This document shows positions 21,347 through 33,692 of a DNA stretch of 64,000 nucleotides, one piece after another. Origin of the DNA: Eublepharis macularius (Eukaryota > Chordata > Lepidosauria > Squamata > Eublepharidae); assembly GCF_028583425.1 (NCBI RefSeq), contig NC_072793.1, positions 171,903,681-171,967,680 on the forward strand, in the 5' to 3' direction. The stretch's first letter is position 1. Every line of letters starts with the position of its first letter. The notes under the pieces were generated by a model. That model ran no database searches and was not told where the DNA came from. It was given only the letters and a program-made list of their open reading frames with translations. The translations under genes and the position numbers were made by a program.

Positions 21347-22705
21347 AGCAGCATTTATATATAAAGAATGAGAGACTGATAGTTGTGATTTAATAGGAGT
21401 CAGGGGTAGCCAAATATTGAAACGGGTATGATCACAGGGGTTTGGGGGAGGGAGGGTAGAGTTCTGCTAAGACAGCTCCGGGTTTTTTTTTCAATAGCTC
21501 AAGACTTGGGGACTTTTCCTCCTCCAAAGCTAGAGTCTAACTCTAGCTTAAGAGCTATTGCTGGGGAAACTGGGTAGTTTTTTGTTCTTAAAGTTATTAA
21601 AAGTTTTATTAAAAAATTTATAACTAAAGACCTCAAATTAATATAAAGGGGAGGGAGGGGGGGATTAACATTTGCATCTTACAAGGCTTTGAATAAGTTT
21701 TCCAGGCTATACAGGTTTACAACTAAATAATTTTAATACTGTTCAATTGTTACTGATTGTTATTTGAGTAATTGCAGGATTTAATAATTTGATTAATAAT
21801 TACATAACTATTGTCTTAAATACATTGATTAAGAAATTGATTAATATTTATATACCTATTAAATTAATTACAGTGATTAATTACTTGATTAATTGCTATA
21901 TAACTGTTTGAGTAAATACAGAGTTATTTATATTACCAAAGTACATTTCTTCCATATTATAATATTATATTATATATAGATATATATTTTTAATATTTAA
22001 ATAGTAACCAATCAATTTAACATACTATTTAATTGTAATATTGTTATCAATTGTTGTAATAGGAAACATTTTAAGGGTTGTTAACTACAAGTTAGGAGCT
22101 AATATTAAGTACTGGGGATATTCATACAGTTTATATACATAGTAAAACAGTCATACAGAGTATATACATAGTAAGACAGAAAAGATTCAGTGAAATACAA
22201 GAAGTACTGGGTTAAAGAGATCATAAATATTTGTGTCAATAGTTTTATAACAGAGTGTTTGGAATATTGGCTTTAGGCATTCTATTTTTTGCTTAAACTC
22301 TAGCAAATATTTATTGGATTTGTGTTTATAACAAACAAGGTTAACTTTGCTAATTTTTGACTTTATTATTAGAGGGGATCGTTTTTAAACAAGTTTGGTT
22401 AGGGTAGTTAATTTGGACAAAGTAAGACAAAGCCATTGCCTCAGTTTACAATCATTAGGCTTGTAAAATAAGAAACAATTGTTATCACAGTTAGGTAATT
22501 TCTCAGTAGACAAATTTGAATAATTAAATAAATACATTAAGTACAATAATAAATAAATACAAAATAAGATCCCCTTGGTGGGTTAGAATAATTCTAGATC
22601 CTATCACTTTATAAGGGTATTTTAAAGCATAGTATACTCTGTTACAAGTACACTGGGAGTACTAAATAGAAAATTGTATAACTCTTTAAAAGAGGACAAG
22701 AGTGC
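21347..22705 (+). other. Long AT-rich spacer between ORF1 and ORF2 of L1-A
   Basis: 1.36 kb with no open frame. It starts with a G-rich part (21440-21480, 21640-21662) and becomes very AT-rich, with repeated ATTAATTA-type words (21780-21900). Most L1s have a short or no spacer, so this is either a feature of this L1 family or an unrecognised insertion. I found no clear target duplication. Confidence 0.5.
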
Positions 22706-25384
22706 ATGATGTGCACCAATCTTAAAATAACATCTCTTAATGTTAGAGGATTGGGAAACCCCATTAAACGTAAGCGCATAATTTCCACTCAAGCAAAAAC
22801 AAACTCACAAGTCATTCTACTACAAGAAACTCATTTCAGACCAGGAAGTTCCAACGTATTAAAAGCCAATTCACAATTTCATGCAGAAGGATCATCCAAA
22901 TCTAGGGGAGTTGCCATTCTAATAACTAAAAACCTACCTTTCCAAAAGAAAAAGCTTCTCAAGGATCCCAAAGGGAGATTTATTTTTGTTAAAGGTATGA
23001 TAGAAGGACAAGCATACACTTTTGCTTCAATATATGCACCAAACAACCAACAACTTGTCTTCATAGAGGAAACTCTTAACACCTTATCCTCCTTTCAGGA
23101 AGGTCAGCTGATAATAGGAGGAGACCTGAATTATATCATTAACCACTCTCTAGACAAAACAGTGCTCAATACCAAAACAGTTAAAAGCAAAAACAAAAAA
23201 CAAAAAAGGAAATCTATCACAAGGCTTGCCACATTGCTTCAGAATAACAATCTCCTAGACGCATGGAGGCACACTCATGTAGGAGAAAAAGACTTTTCAT
23301 ATTACTCCCCTAGACACAAAATTTATACGAGGATAGATTATATCCTTGTTTCTTCTTCTTTAGGTGATAAACTTTTAAATTCTGAAATTGGTAATATATT
23401 AATATCAGATCACGCATGGGTCAGCATAACGATTGAAAATAAGGGGAGCCAGAATAGGCAGTGGTGCTTTCCTAAAAAATTATTGTATAATCAACAAAGT
23501 TGAGCAGAAATAGAAAAATTTTTAGAGACAATCATTGCAGAGAATAGTTCGCAAGAGGTAGACCCACACATTTTCTGGGATACTGTTAAAACAGTAGCTA
23601 GGGGACATATCATTTCACTAACTTCCAGAATTAATAAGGAAAAAATAAAGCAAAAACAGGAACTCTTGGCCGAAATTAAACAGTTGGAAACAAACCATAA
23701 AAAAACAGGTAATGAAAAAAACTATAGAAAACTGCTTAACAAACGTAAGGTTTTGGAAACATTAGAAACAAGGGATATTCACACAAACTTGTTATATCTT
23801 AAACAGAAATACTGGTTCAACTCGCCTAAGGCCCTTCGTATGCTTTCTAACAGAATAAAAAAGAAGAGAGGGTCTACCATGATTAATAGTCTTAAGGCTA
23901 AAAAAGGAAATGTGCAAACTACTACTAAGGAAATCTTAAACATCTTCACTGATTTCTATTCTACTTTATACTCCTCAAAGGCCCCGGATGAGGTTAAAAT
24001 TACCAACTTTCTAGGAAAGATTAGAAATTTTACTAAATTGACTATGGCAGATAGAGAATTTCTAGAAAGACCAATTGCCCAACAAGAAATTTTAGAAGCT
24101 ATAAAAAATGCCAAAAATAATAAAATGACAGGTCCAGATGGGTTCCCTGTGGAATTTTATAAAAAATATGCAAAGTTACTAACCATTCATCTAACAAAGA
24201 CATGCAACGCAATAGTAACATCAGGGAAAACACCACCTACTTGGGAAATGGCTACGATAATAATCATTCTAAAGCACGGTAAAGATCCATTAAATCCAGC
24301 TTCTTACAGGCCTATCTCAATACTTAATCACGACTACAAACTCCTTACTGCAATAATGACAAAACGTCTTAATACCTTTATAGACAAATATATCCACTCA
24401 GATCAAGCAGGCTTCATCCCAAAACGTGACATAACTAATAACATTCATAGAACTTTAAATCTCCGGGGACTTCCTGTTTGGGATCCATGGAGGTCTAACA
24501 CAGCTCTGGGAGCAGAGCTGACCGGGCTGCCGTTTTTAGTGACCAGCGGGGGCAAACAAGCCCGCGGTCCCCTGTTCTCAGGCGGAGAACAGGCTTTGAA
24601 CGCTCAAGTACCTCAGGGCGCGTTGATCTCGGGCGAGGGGGGGTTCTGCGCAACGGACTCTCCCCCGTCCCTTGAGGTCCCACCCTAAGACAGGTCGGCC
24701 TATATCTCTGCGGCAGTTCTGGGGCCAGTGACAGCTGGCATAAGATCTACATGCCCAAGCATCAACAGGAGGAAAGAAGGTGAAGCAGTGATTACAACCC
24801 AGAAAGACGTTTGAAAAGGTAAAGATCACTATCTCTTGAAACGGGACGAATTACTTAAAGTAAAGAAGCATTAAAGGGGACTTTTAAACTGCAACAGTTT
24901 GATTAAAAGTAGAGGAAGACTCGGCAAGAAACAGATCAGTAAAAGGACTAAGCTAAAAGAAGTAATTAGAGAAATCGGAGGATTGTTGTTCATACCTGTG
25001 GTTGTGAGGAGATAATAGACTGTGAGAAAGCTTCTACCATCGCGAGAGCTGCTGTGAGGAGACGGGAAACAGGAAGTACGTAATTGTGATAGAGCTGCTG
25101 GAGAGAGACGGCCCTAAGGCAGACAGGAAGAGGGCAATCGCCATCTTTGAAAAGGGAAGGGCACGGGCTTCAGCAGAAGAGGAAGTATGCCATATTGGAT
25201 TACAAAAATATAGAAAAACCATAGAGAAAAGACGCCCGGCATTTTGGATTTTGTAAGTGCTTTTTTTTTTTCCTTTTGAAACCGGGACATTTGAATTAAA
25301 TTAAATTAAAGGGACACTTAGCCAAGCGCCACGGAGTTAAGGAAATGAGCAGACTCGTGGGAGCGAGGCAAGTCAAGCCCCACG

Positions 25385-26137
25385 ATGTCGAAAAAAGAGT
25401 GGCAGACGGCTATGGAAAATTTAGACAAAAGATTTTCAGAAATGTTAAAGGTCCAGCAGGAGCTGGTGAAAGAGGTCAAAGAGGTTAAAGAGACAGTTAA
25501 AAGTGAATTGGCAGAAATGAAAAAGGGAATGGAAGCAACACAGCAAAAAGTTAACGTAGTGGAGAAGGCGATGGAGAATCTCTCAGACACGCAACAGACA
25601 GATATGAGGACGATGAGGGGCAGAATGGCTATTGCGGAGAGCAAGTATATGGAAAAGCAGCTAAGGTTTCGCGGTTTGCCGGAGATGGAGGGAAAGACAG
25701 CTCAAGAGCAAGTTGCTGAAGTGTTAGCTGGATACCTGGGGAAGGAAGAAGAAGAAATCGTGGCTATCCTAGATGTGGTGTATCGTATAAACTCAAGATT
25801 TGCGACCCAGAGGAAGTTACCAAGAGACGTGATTGTGCAATTTACAACCAGAAATATGAAAGAAATGATTGTGAGCAAGCAATTCCAAGACCCATTGGAG
25901 GTTGATGGCAAGACGGTGATTATTATGAAGGAGTTACCCAGATCGGTGTTGCTTGATTGGAAAAAATATAAAGCCTTAGTCCAAATTTTGAAGGACATGA
26001 AAATAAGGTATAGATGGGAATTACCGGAAGGACTGGCATTTGAGTTTGGAGGAGTGAAAAAGCGCATCCGATCTGAATTTGAAATGGAAAAGTTTATGAG
26101 GGACAATGAAAAGGACTTACCAGCAACAAGGCTATGA
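25385..26137 (+). CDS. L1-B ORF1 protein, intact
   Basis: 250 codons without interruption. Residues about 10-90 form a charged heptad-rich coiled coil (EELVKEVKEVKETVK region). An RRM-like core starts at QLRFRGLPEME (about residue 97), and a C-terminal domain follows (IRYRWELPEGLAFEF). L1 ORF1p coats L1 RNA as a trimer. The stop TGA overlaps the ORF2 start in ATGA (26134-26137). The intact frame suggests recent activity, although its ORF2 is broken. Confidence 0.88.
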   Translation: MSKKEWQTAMENLDKRFSEMLKVQQELVKEVKEVKETVKSELAEMKKGMEATQQKVNVVEKAMENLSDTQQTDMRTMRGRMAIAESKYMEKQLRFRGLPEMEGKTAQEQVAEVLAGYLGKEEEEIVAILDVVYRINSRFATQRKLPRDVIVQFTTRNMKEMIVSKQFQDPLEVDGKTVIIMKELPRSVLLDWKKYKALVQILKDMKIRYRWELPEGLAFEFGGVKKRIRSEFEMEKFMRDNEKDLPATRL

Positions 26138-29100
26138 ATATGGAATGTAAGGTTATATCTTGGAATGTAAATGGACTTAATTCACCCAATAAGAGAAAAA
26201 GTACTTTTCACTGGCTATTAAAACAGAAATGTGATATTGTTTGTTTACAAGAGACTCATATTAGAAAACAGGATGTAAAATATCTAAAACTGAGCAAATT
26301 GGGCACTCATTTTGCAGCGGCCACAAAAAAGAAAAAAAGGGGAGTGGTCTTGTATATTAGAGAGGAGCTGCAGCCAAAGTTAGTGTTTAAGGACCCAGAA
26401 GCCAGATTTTTAGCGGTGGAATGTACATGGAATTTAAAGAAAGTGCTGGTGATTGGAATCTATGCACCTAATGGAGCAAAAGAAAGCTTCTTTGAGGATT
26501 TGAGGAAGCAATTAGATGAACTTTCTTACGACCAGATAATTCTTGCAGGAGACTTCAATGGAGTTACAAATTTGGAGCAGGACAAGAAATCAGCAACTGC
26601 ACAAAAGAAAAGAGTACTACTACCAAAAACTTTTTTTGCATTAATGCAGCAGGAAACTTTGGAAGATGTATGGAGAATACAGAATCCCAAGGGCAGACAA
26701 TTCACATTTTTCTCCGCAAGACACTCTACTTTATCACGAATCGACATGATCTGGGCCTCAAAGGAGTTAGTGTTATGGACTAAAGAGGTGGAAATAATGC
26801 CTATGGTAGGCTCAGATCACAATCCAATTATGTGGAAATTTGGGAAAAGAACTAAGAGGAAAGGATGGAGAATAAATGAGGACTTGTTGCAAGAGGGAGA
26901 AAACTTGGAGATGTTGAGAAGGGAAACTAAGTTCTTCATACAATACAACATGAATCGAGAAGTACCAACCAACAAGGTATGGGATACCTATAAGGCAGTA
27001 ATTAGAGGCATACTAATGGACTTAAACGGAAGTGCCAGGAAAAAACAAGAGGAGAAGAGACAGGAGATTACAGAGAAAATAAAAGCCAAAGAAATACCAG
27101 AAATACCAGAAAAGACCAGGGAAGAAGAAAGTCTACCAAGACATTAAAATTTTACAAGAACAGTTGACAGCAATGAATAATAAAGAACTGGAATGGAATC
27201 TGAAGAGAATGAATCAAAAGTCGTTTGAAGGAGCTGGGAAATATTTGGCATGGCAATTGAAGAAGAGAAAGGAGAAGAAGACAATAAATAAAATATGTGA
27301 GGACAATAAAGTATATCTGGAACAGACTGCTATTAGTAGAGCCTTCTACAAATTTTACGCTAAATTGTATAATAAAAAAGAGGCGAATAAAGATTCAATA
27401 GCGACATATCTGGGGAAAATAAGGCTCCCAGTGATCTCGGAAGATTGGAGAAATAAATTGAATAGTGAAGTGACAGAGGAAGAGATAAGGAAGGCAATAC
27501 AGTCAACAAATCTGGGTAAGGCGCCAGGGCCTGATGGACTCACAGCTAAATTTTATAAGGTAATGGTCAATGAACTGGTGTCATTCCTAAAAGAAGTGAT
27601 CAATGGTGTTATGAGAGACCAAAGAATTCCAGATACTTGGAGTGAAGCTAATATATCATTGATCCCTAAAGAAGGACAGGACTTGACTAATGTCAAAAAT
27701 TACAGACCTATTTCCTTACTTAACAATGACTATAAGATCTTTGCGAAGATCTTAGCGGAAAGAGTAAAGGGATGGCTATCCGAAGTTATTGGGGAAGAAC
27801 AAGCTGGTTTTTTACCGAATAGACAAATCAGAGACAATTTAAGGACAGTTATAAATGCTATTAAATATTATGATAGGCGTTGTGATAAGGAGGTTGGGTT
27901 CTTCTTTGTGGACGCTGAAAAAGCATTTGACAATTTGAACTGGGATTTTATGTTCGCCACTATGGAACAGCTACAGTTGGGAGAAAGATTTATCAGAGCA
28001 GTAAAAGAAATCTACAGAGACCAGAGTGCAGCAATTGTGGTGAATGACGAGGTGACTAAGAAACTGACTATAGGCAAAGGTACAAGACAAGGTTGCCCGT
28101 TGTCTCCACTGTTGTTTATAATGGTTTTGGAAATTTTGATGATACAGATCCGAGAAGATAATGCAATCCGTGGAATAAAAATAAAAGACTTTTCCTATAA
28201 GGTCAGAGCATTTGCAGACGATATAATGTTAATTGTGGAAGATCCAATTGAAAACATGCCAAGGGTAATAGAAAAAAATCACAGAATTTGGAGATTTGGC
28301 AGGTTTTTTTGTAAACAAAAAGAAGTCAAAGATACTGTGTAAAAATATGACTAAACAAAAACAACAGCAACTTATGGAAATAACAGACTGTGAAGTAACA
28401 AATAAGGTGAAATACTTGGGAATTGAACTGACTGCAAAGAATATAGATCTATTCAAGAATAATGATGAGAAATTGTGGACTCAAATAGAGCGAGACTTGA
28501 TTAAATGGAATAGATTGAATTTGTCATGGTTGGGAAGAATTGCAGCAGTCAAGATGAATGTGCTGCCAAGAGTGATGTTTTTGTTACAGACAATACCAGT
28601 TATTCGGGATTCCAAGTAGTTTGAGAAATGGCAGAGAAAGATATCGGACTTTGTTTGGGCAGGCAAAAAGCCTCAAGTGAAAATGAAAGTGTTACAGGAC
28701 ACGAAACAGAGAGGCGGAATGCAACTGCCCAACCTAAGACTTTACTATGAGGCAATCTGCTTGGTTTGGCTGAAGGACTGGATGATGCTTAAAAATCGCA
28801 AATTGCTGGCCTTAGAGGGATATAAAAAAATATTTGGATGGCATGCATACTTATGGTATGATAAAGTAAAAGCGGACTCTATGTTTTTACACCATTACAT
28901 TCGGAGAAGCCTCTTCACAATATGGAAAAAGTACAGAGATTACCTACAAGAAGGAATTCCCTCCTGGGTGGTTCCTTATGAAGTGATAGATCCGAGAACT
29001 GTTGATAATGAACAACAGTGTTTAACGTATAAGGAGATAACACGAATAGAATTTTCTAAATTAAGAATATAGACGCAAGAAGAGTTGTCTCCAAACTATG

Positions 29101-29890
29101 ACTGGTTTCAATATAGACAGCTCAGAGACCTTTATAAATTGGATTGTGCCAAGGGAGGGATAAGAATGGAGAACTCGGACTTGGAGGAAGTAATTTTACA
29201 AGAAGACAAAAAGGAAATTTCAAAGGTCTATAAAGTGTTGTTAAAATGGTATACTGAAGAAGAGGTAGTTAAGGTGCAAATGGTGAAGTGGGCTATAAAT
29301 TTTAATAAAGAAATAACAATGGAGGCGTGGGAATACTTGTGGAAAAATACTTTGAAGATTACGACATGCACTAACATTAAAGAGAATGTCTATAAAATGA
29401 TCTATTGTTGGTACCTGACACCAAAGAAAATTGCGCTAGGGAATGTGAACACGTCTAATAAATGCTGGAAATGTAAAAAGCATGAAGGATCTTTGTACCA
29501 TATGTGGTGGACTTGTGAGGTAGTCAGGCAGTACTGGGGGAAATAATAAGAGTAATAAGTGAGATTTTACAGTTTCAAGTTAATAAGAACCCAGAACTCC
29601 TGCTACTGAACTTGGGAATGGAAGATATTCCAGCACAACATAGGACATTGCTTTTTTACATGACAGCAGCGGCTAGACTTTTGTATGCGCAAAAGTGGAA
29701 AGTACAAGAAGTGCCAACTATCGAGGACTGGATTCACAAATTGCTGTACATGGCGGAGATGGATAAACTGACAAGAAAACTAAGAGACCTTTATCCAGGA
29801 CAGTTTAACACAGATTGGGAGAAGCTGAAACAATATTTGGTGAAAAAATGGGAGGTGGGAGGAGAACTGTGGCAGTTTGAAAATTATTGA
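26134..29890 (+). pseudogene. L1-B ORF2, endonuclease-reverse transcriptase with frameshifts
   Basis: The endonuclease (26134 onward) has ISWNVNGLN, CLQETHI, IYAPNGAKES, AGDFNGV, RIDMIWAS and SDHNPI, so all main catalytic blocks are present. A frameshift near 27147 leads to the reverse transcriptase frame (27164-28342): APGPDGLTAKFYK, NYRPISLLNNDYK, EQAGFLPNRQ, DAEKAFDNLNWDFM, GTRQGCPLSPLLF, FADDIMLIVED. A further shift near 28280, a TAG near 28617, a TAG at 29070 and a shift near 29546 break the C-terminal part, which has CWKCKKHEGSLYHMWWTC. It is inactive as it stands. Confidence 0.88.
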
Positions 29891-32800
29891 AGAAAAACAA
29901 AAGAAGAGAGAAGTGACTATACCGGGGGGAGGAGAGTTAAAGAAGAATTACTAAGCAATTATTCTATTTGATTATTCTATACAGTATTAAGTAATAGTTA
30001 TTATGTGATATATAAGAATAGAAATTAATTAATTAATTATGTTGCTGGCAGATAGGGGTGTAATTGAGAATTAACAGAATTAAAATTCATGAATACAAGA
30101 AGGGGGGGAATGAGAAGTAGCATATAGAATATAGGTTAAATTGATTGACTTATGCTGAAGGTATTTTTGGTTATAGCGGTATTTAGAAATGTGCAGAACA
30201 TGGGTCAAATTGATTGACTTATGTCGAATGTATATTGTGTTTATAGTTATATTTAGAAATGTGTAGAATATGAGTCAAATTGATTGACTTTATGTTATAA
30301 AGATAAGAGATATAAGAGGAAGTAAAGAGTAACATATAGAGTATAAGTTAAATTGGTTGACTTATAAATGTATTCATCACTTATGAGTACTCAAGTTATG
30401 TATAGGGAGGGATAAATTGTTTGTCCCATATTGATGACATTAGAATGAATAAGTTAGAGTACAGGATATTGAGAATATTACCAGTATTATTACTATTGAA
30501 TAACATGCCAGGAATGTATTAGTTAGTTGATAAGTGAAGGGAAACTGACTTAGCACTGTGTTATAATAGACTAGCTTAGAAGAGTGTGAAAGTATATGTT
30601 TAATTGACAAAATAAGTTGAAATGAGTAGGGGAAGAATAGACAAAGGGTTGGAAAACTGTTGGAAGTCAACAAACGGGGGGGGGGGAAAGGGAGGGAGTT
30701 AGAACTGGAATATTAAAGTAATTTGATTGTTATAAATGACAAAATATTTCTAATTCCAATAAAAAATTATAAAAAAAAACCTTTAAATCTCCTGGCTCAT
30801 TGTAAACTCAATAAAATAGAAGCAGCCTTTCTGTCCTTAGATGTGGAAAAGGCCTTTGATTCGGTTGAAATCAAATACCTAATTAAAACTATGCAAATGA
30901 TGAACTTTGGCGATCTATAATCCAATCTACCTATAATCAACCAAAAGCAAATATCAAGGTAAATGGGCAGTTATCAAATTCAATCAACATTGGACGTGGA
31001 ACTAGGCAGGGATGCCCGCTGTCACCTATACTGTTTGCCATCGTCCTTGAGCCGCTAGCGATAGCAATTAGAGAAAATGACTCCATAAATGGTATAGATA
31101 TAGGGACATCCAAATATAAAATCAGCTTATTCGCTGACGATATGTTGCTCTATCTGAAAAACCCCAATCAGTCTTTAAAGCATTTACATCACCTTTTAGA
31201 AATCTTTGGTAGAATTTCAGGACTGATAGTAAATCAAGAAAAATCCCAAATTTTGTCAGTGAATTTGCCTAGTCACAAGATAAATCAGATAAAAAACTCA
31301 TATAACTTCCAATGGACTAATAAACAGTTAACTTATCTAGGTATTAAAATATCAGTGGATGTTAATGATCTTATTAAACTTAATCATGATAAAATAATTT
31401 CAGACATAAAATCAGATATGCAAAATAAGAAAAAACTGAACCTTTCTTGTTGGGATAGATTCCACATAATTAAATCCTTCTATGTACCAAAACTTCTATT
31501 CCTGTTTAGATCTATTCCGGTGAAAATATCAACAACCCAATTGAAAAAATGGCAATCAATTCTGAATAGATTTTTGTGGCAAAACAAACCTTCACGGGTC
31601 TCTTTTAATATGCTCTCATTGAAACATTCAAAAGGAGGTTTAAACTTTCCTGACTTGTCAATTTACCAAAAAGCAGTTAGTCTGTTTAACATTCTACAAC
31701 TCTTATCAGCACCTGAACTCTCTAGTTGGAATATACCATTGTGTTCACTCCCAAAATCATTCTCACTTGGTGACTTGATTTGGAATCAAAGAAAGGATCG
31801 CCCTCCATTAAATAATAACATATTACTGTCAGCAGTACTATCAGAATGGGATTTAATAAGAGATAAAATAGTTCCTAAGATTTCAAGATTCTCTTCTTTT
31901 CACAATCAAACATGGTTTCCACCAGGAAAAAACAGTAATTATAACTTGGTCCTCAAAGATATGCAACTCAATAGGCTTATAGACATAACTTCTGGGAAAG
32001 ATATTATGTCAAAACAAGAACTGGAAAATAAAACGCAAAAGAAAATTCATTGGTATGTTTACATGCAGATTAAAAACATGACAGACAGTATAAATCTTAA
32101 AAAAATTATGAGTACCCCTTTGACTGATTTTGAACAAATTTTAAATTATACACAGAGGGAGAAAAAGGGGATGGTATCTAAAATATATGCTATTCTGCTC
32201 TCTTGTTTAAAAAGTACTGATTTACCTTGCCAATCCAAATGGCATCAGGATTGCAATATCGAAAAAACAGGAAAAATGGGAGGAAATCTGGTCATCTTCA
32301 ATATTTACATCAAAAGTAATTTCTGTAAGACTCCAATCGTTTAAAATTATTCACAGGTGGCACTTGACGCCTAAAAGATTGTCTACAATGTCATCCTCTT
32401 GCTCTCCCCTGTGTTGGAAGGGTTGCAATGAGGTAGGATCCTTCTCTCATTGTTGGTGGGGTTGTTCACGGATAGCCACATTTTGGAAAGAAATATTGGA
32501 AGTAATAAAACAGATAACGAATTACGATATTCCATTATCACCTTCAATTATATTTCTAGACCAATGGAATATTCCACAGATCCCAAAAGCTATCAGGAAT
32601 CTTATAGCAATATTTTTAGTTGCAGCGAAATCAGCGATAGCTTCAGTCTGGAATCTGAAGAAAGTGCCAACTAAAGAGATGTGGCTCTCTAAGATATGGG
32701 ACCATTTCATCCTGGATAAAATTAATGATAATATTCTCAATGCTGAACGCTTTCCCGCCAGTTCCAATTTCTATGAGAAATGGTTCCCTTTTCTTGAATT

Positions 32801-33423
32801 TATAGACATGCACGATTTACATGCCAAAATAAGAATTGCTCAGACGTTGACTCAGTTTTCTGATATTTGGTAATATTATGTATGCTTTGTTTAAAAGTGA
32901 TTGTAATGTTCATATTCTTCAAAACTTGTAAACTATTATTGATTAGTTGTTGTGTTACAGTTGATGTTCATTGTTGATTTCTATTTGTTGTATGTTATAA
33001 AGCTTAATTAAAAAGTAAATTAATTTTAAAAAAAAGTCTGTGCTCAACCACTGGGTGGTGGCTCTCTGCTCCCTTGTGCTCCTGGCCCAAACATTTTTAG
33101 CAACCTCCCCAAACTAGGACTTTGCCCCCTCCATTTCATACAGAGGAAATAAGAATTTAAGAATGAGCTTTATTTAGGATTCAAAACAGTGTATAAATAC
33201 AAAAGCGGATATTTAAATTGATTTCTTTTTCTCGTTATTAATGATAACACTGTTATCTATAGTAATAAAAGGCTCTGTCCCTCTGTGGCAGGCATAACTC
33301 AGTCACACAAAGCTATAAGCCTTGAAATGGGATGATTGTAGAAGTTGCAGTGTCAAACATGAAAGGAATCGGAACATCCTATCCCAGGTTACTTCAAGAA
33401 CACCCACACACACAAACACAATT

Positions 33424-33500
33424 TCTAGAATCACAGTGTTGGAACGGATGTCCAGGGTCATCTAGTCCCATCTCCTGCATATCAGGAAATTCAAAACTAC
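33424..33500 (-). mobile_element. CR1 LINE 3' end fragment
   Basis: On the minus strand it reads toward GACTAGATGACCCTGGACA, then CCAACACTGTGATTCTAG, the CR1 3' end. The same fragment is present in unit 3 at 47355-47430. Confidence 0.65.
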
Positions 33501-33658
33501 CTCTCCCCAGTGGAATGGAAGGTTTTTTGTTCGTGGCAGGCATTTGAAAATTGCCCACCAGCTTCAGGCTGATCGAGTGAGTTGATGTATCAAAGATGGA
33601 AGAAATTAAAACATCTTGGCCCATGTTATCACCAGAAAACCCCTGTGCCATTTACAAG

Positions 33659-33692
33659 GGAAGATAAAACTCACTCATGAGTTTTATCTTCC
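33659..33692. repeat. Perfect 15 bp hairpin in unit 2
   Basis: Arms GGAAGATAAAACTCA and TGAGTTTTATCTTCC pair perfectly around a 4 base loop. It is absent at the corresponding place in units 1 and 3. It could be a fold-back footprint of a small element. Confidence 0.8.

Larger units (their letters stand above)
24464..30780 (+). mobile_element. L1-B, full-length L1 inserted in L1-A ORF2
   Basis: 6317 bp, flanked by the 11 bp duplication CTTTAAATCTC (24453-24463 and 30781-30791). The 5' UTR is 921 bp and moderately CpG-rich. ORF1 and a damaged ORF2 follow, then an 890 bp 3' UTR with a G run near 30675-30697 and an A-rich 3' end. It is the youngest layer of this nest, because it sits in L1-A. 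It is related to L1-H on the other strand. Confidence 0.92.
22706..32873 (+). pseudogene. L1-A ORF2 (endonuclease-reverse transcriptase), split by L1-B
   Basis: The endonuclease is at 22706-23503 (LNVRGLGNP, LLQETHF, YAPNNQQ, GGDLNYI, RIDYILVSS, SDHAW) and ends at a TGA at 23501. The same frame continues with the reverse transcriptase (TGPDGFPVEFYKKY, ASYRPISILNHDYK, DQAGFIPKRD) up to 24463. After L1-B it resumes at 30792 with LSLDVEKAFDSVE, GTRQGCPLSPILFAI near 31000 and LFADDMLLYL near 31130. It ends with a C-terminal CWKGCNEVGSFSHCWWGC (near 32410) and a stop at 32873. Frameshifts near 30918 and 32344 also inactivate it. Confidence 0.88.
18788..33032 (+). mobile_element. L1-A, near full-length L1 with two nested insertions
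   Basis: It is flanked by a perfect 13 bp duplication, AAAGTCTGTGCTC (18775-18787 and 33033-33045). The pre-insertion site survives at 46965-46977, differing only in its last base. Removing the hAT element (1458 bp plus 8 bp duplication) and L1-B (6317 bp plus 11 bp) leaves about 6.45 kb. That remainder has a short 5' UTR, ORF1, a long AT-rich spacer, ORF2 and a short 3' UTR ending in an A-rich tail. The insertion marks the junction of units 1 and 2. Confidence 0.93.

Noticed and set aside
18788..33032. Endogenous retrovirus or LTR element in the large insertion
   Set aside because: No gag, protease, integrase or LTRs. The endonuclease and reverse transcriptase are of L1 type, and target duplications with A-rich tails fit LINEs.
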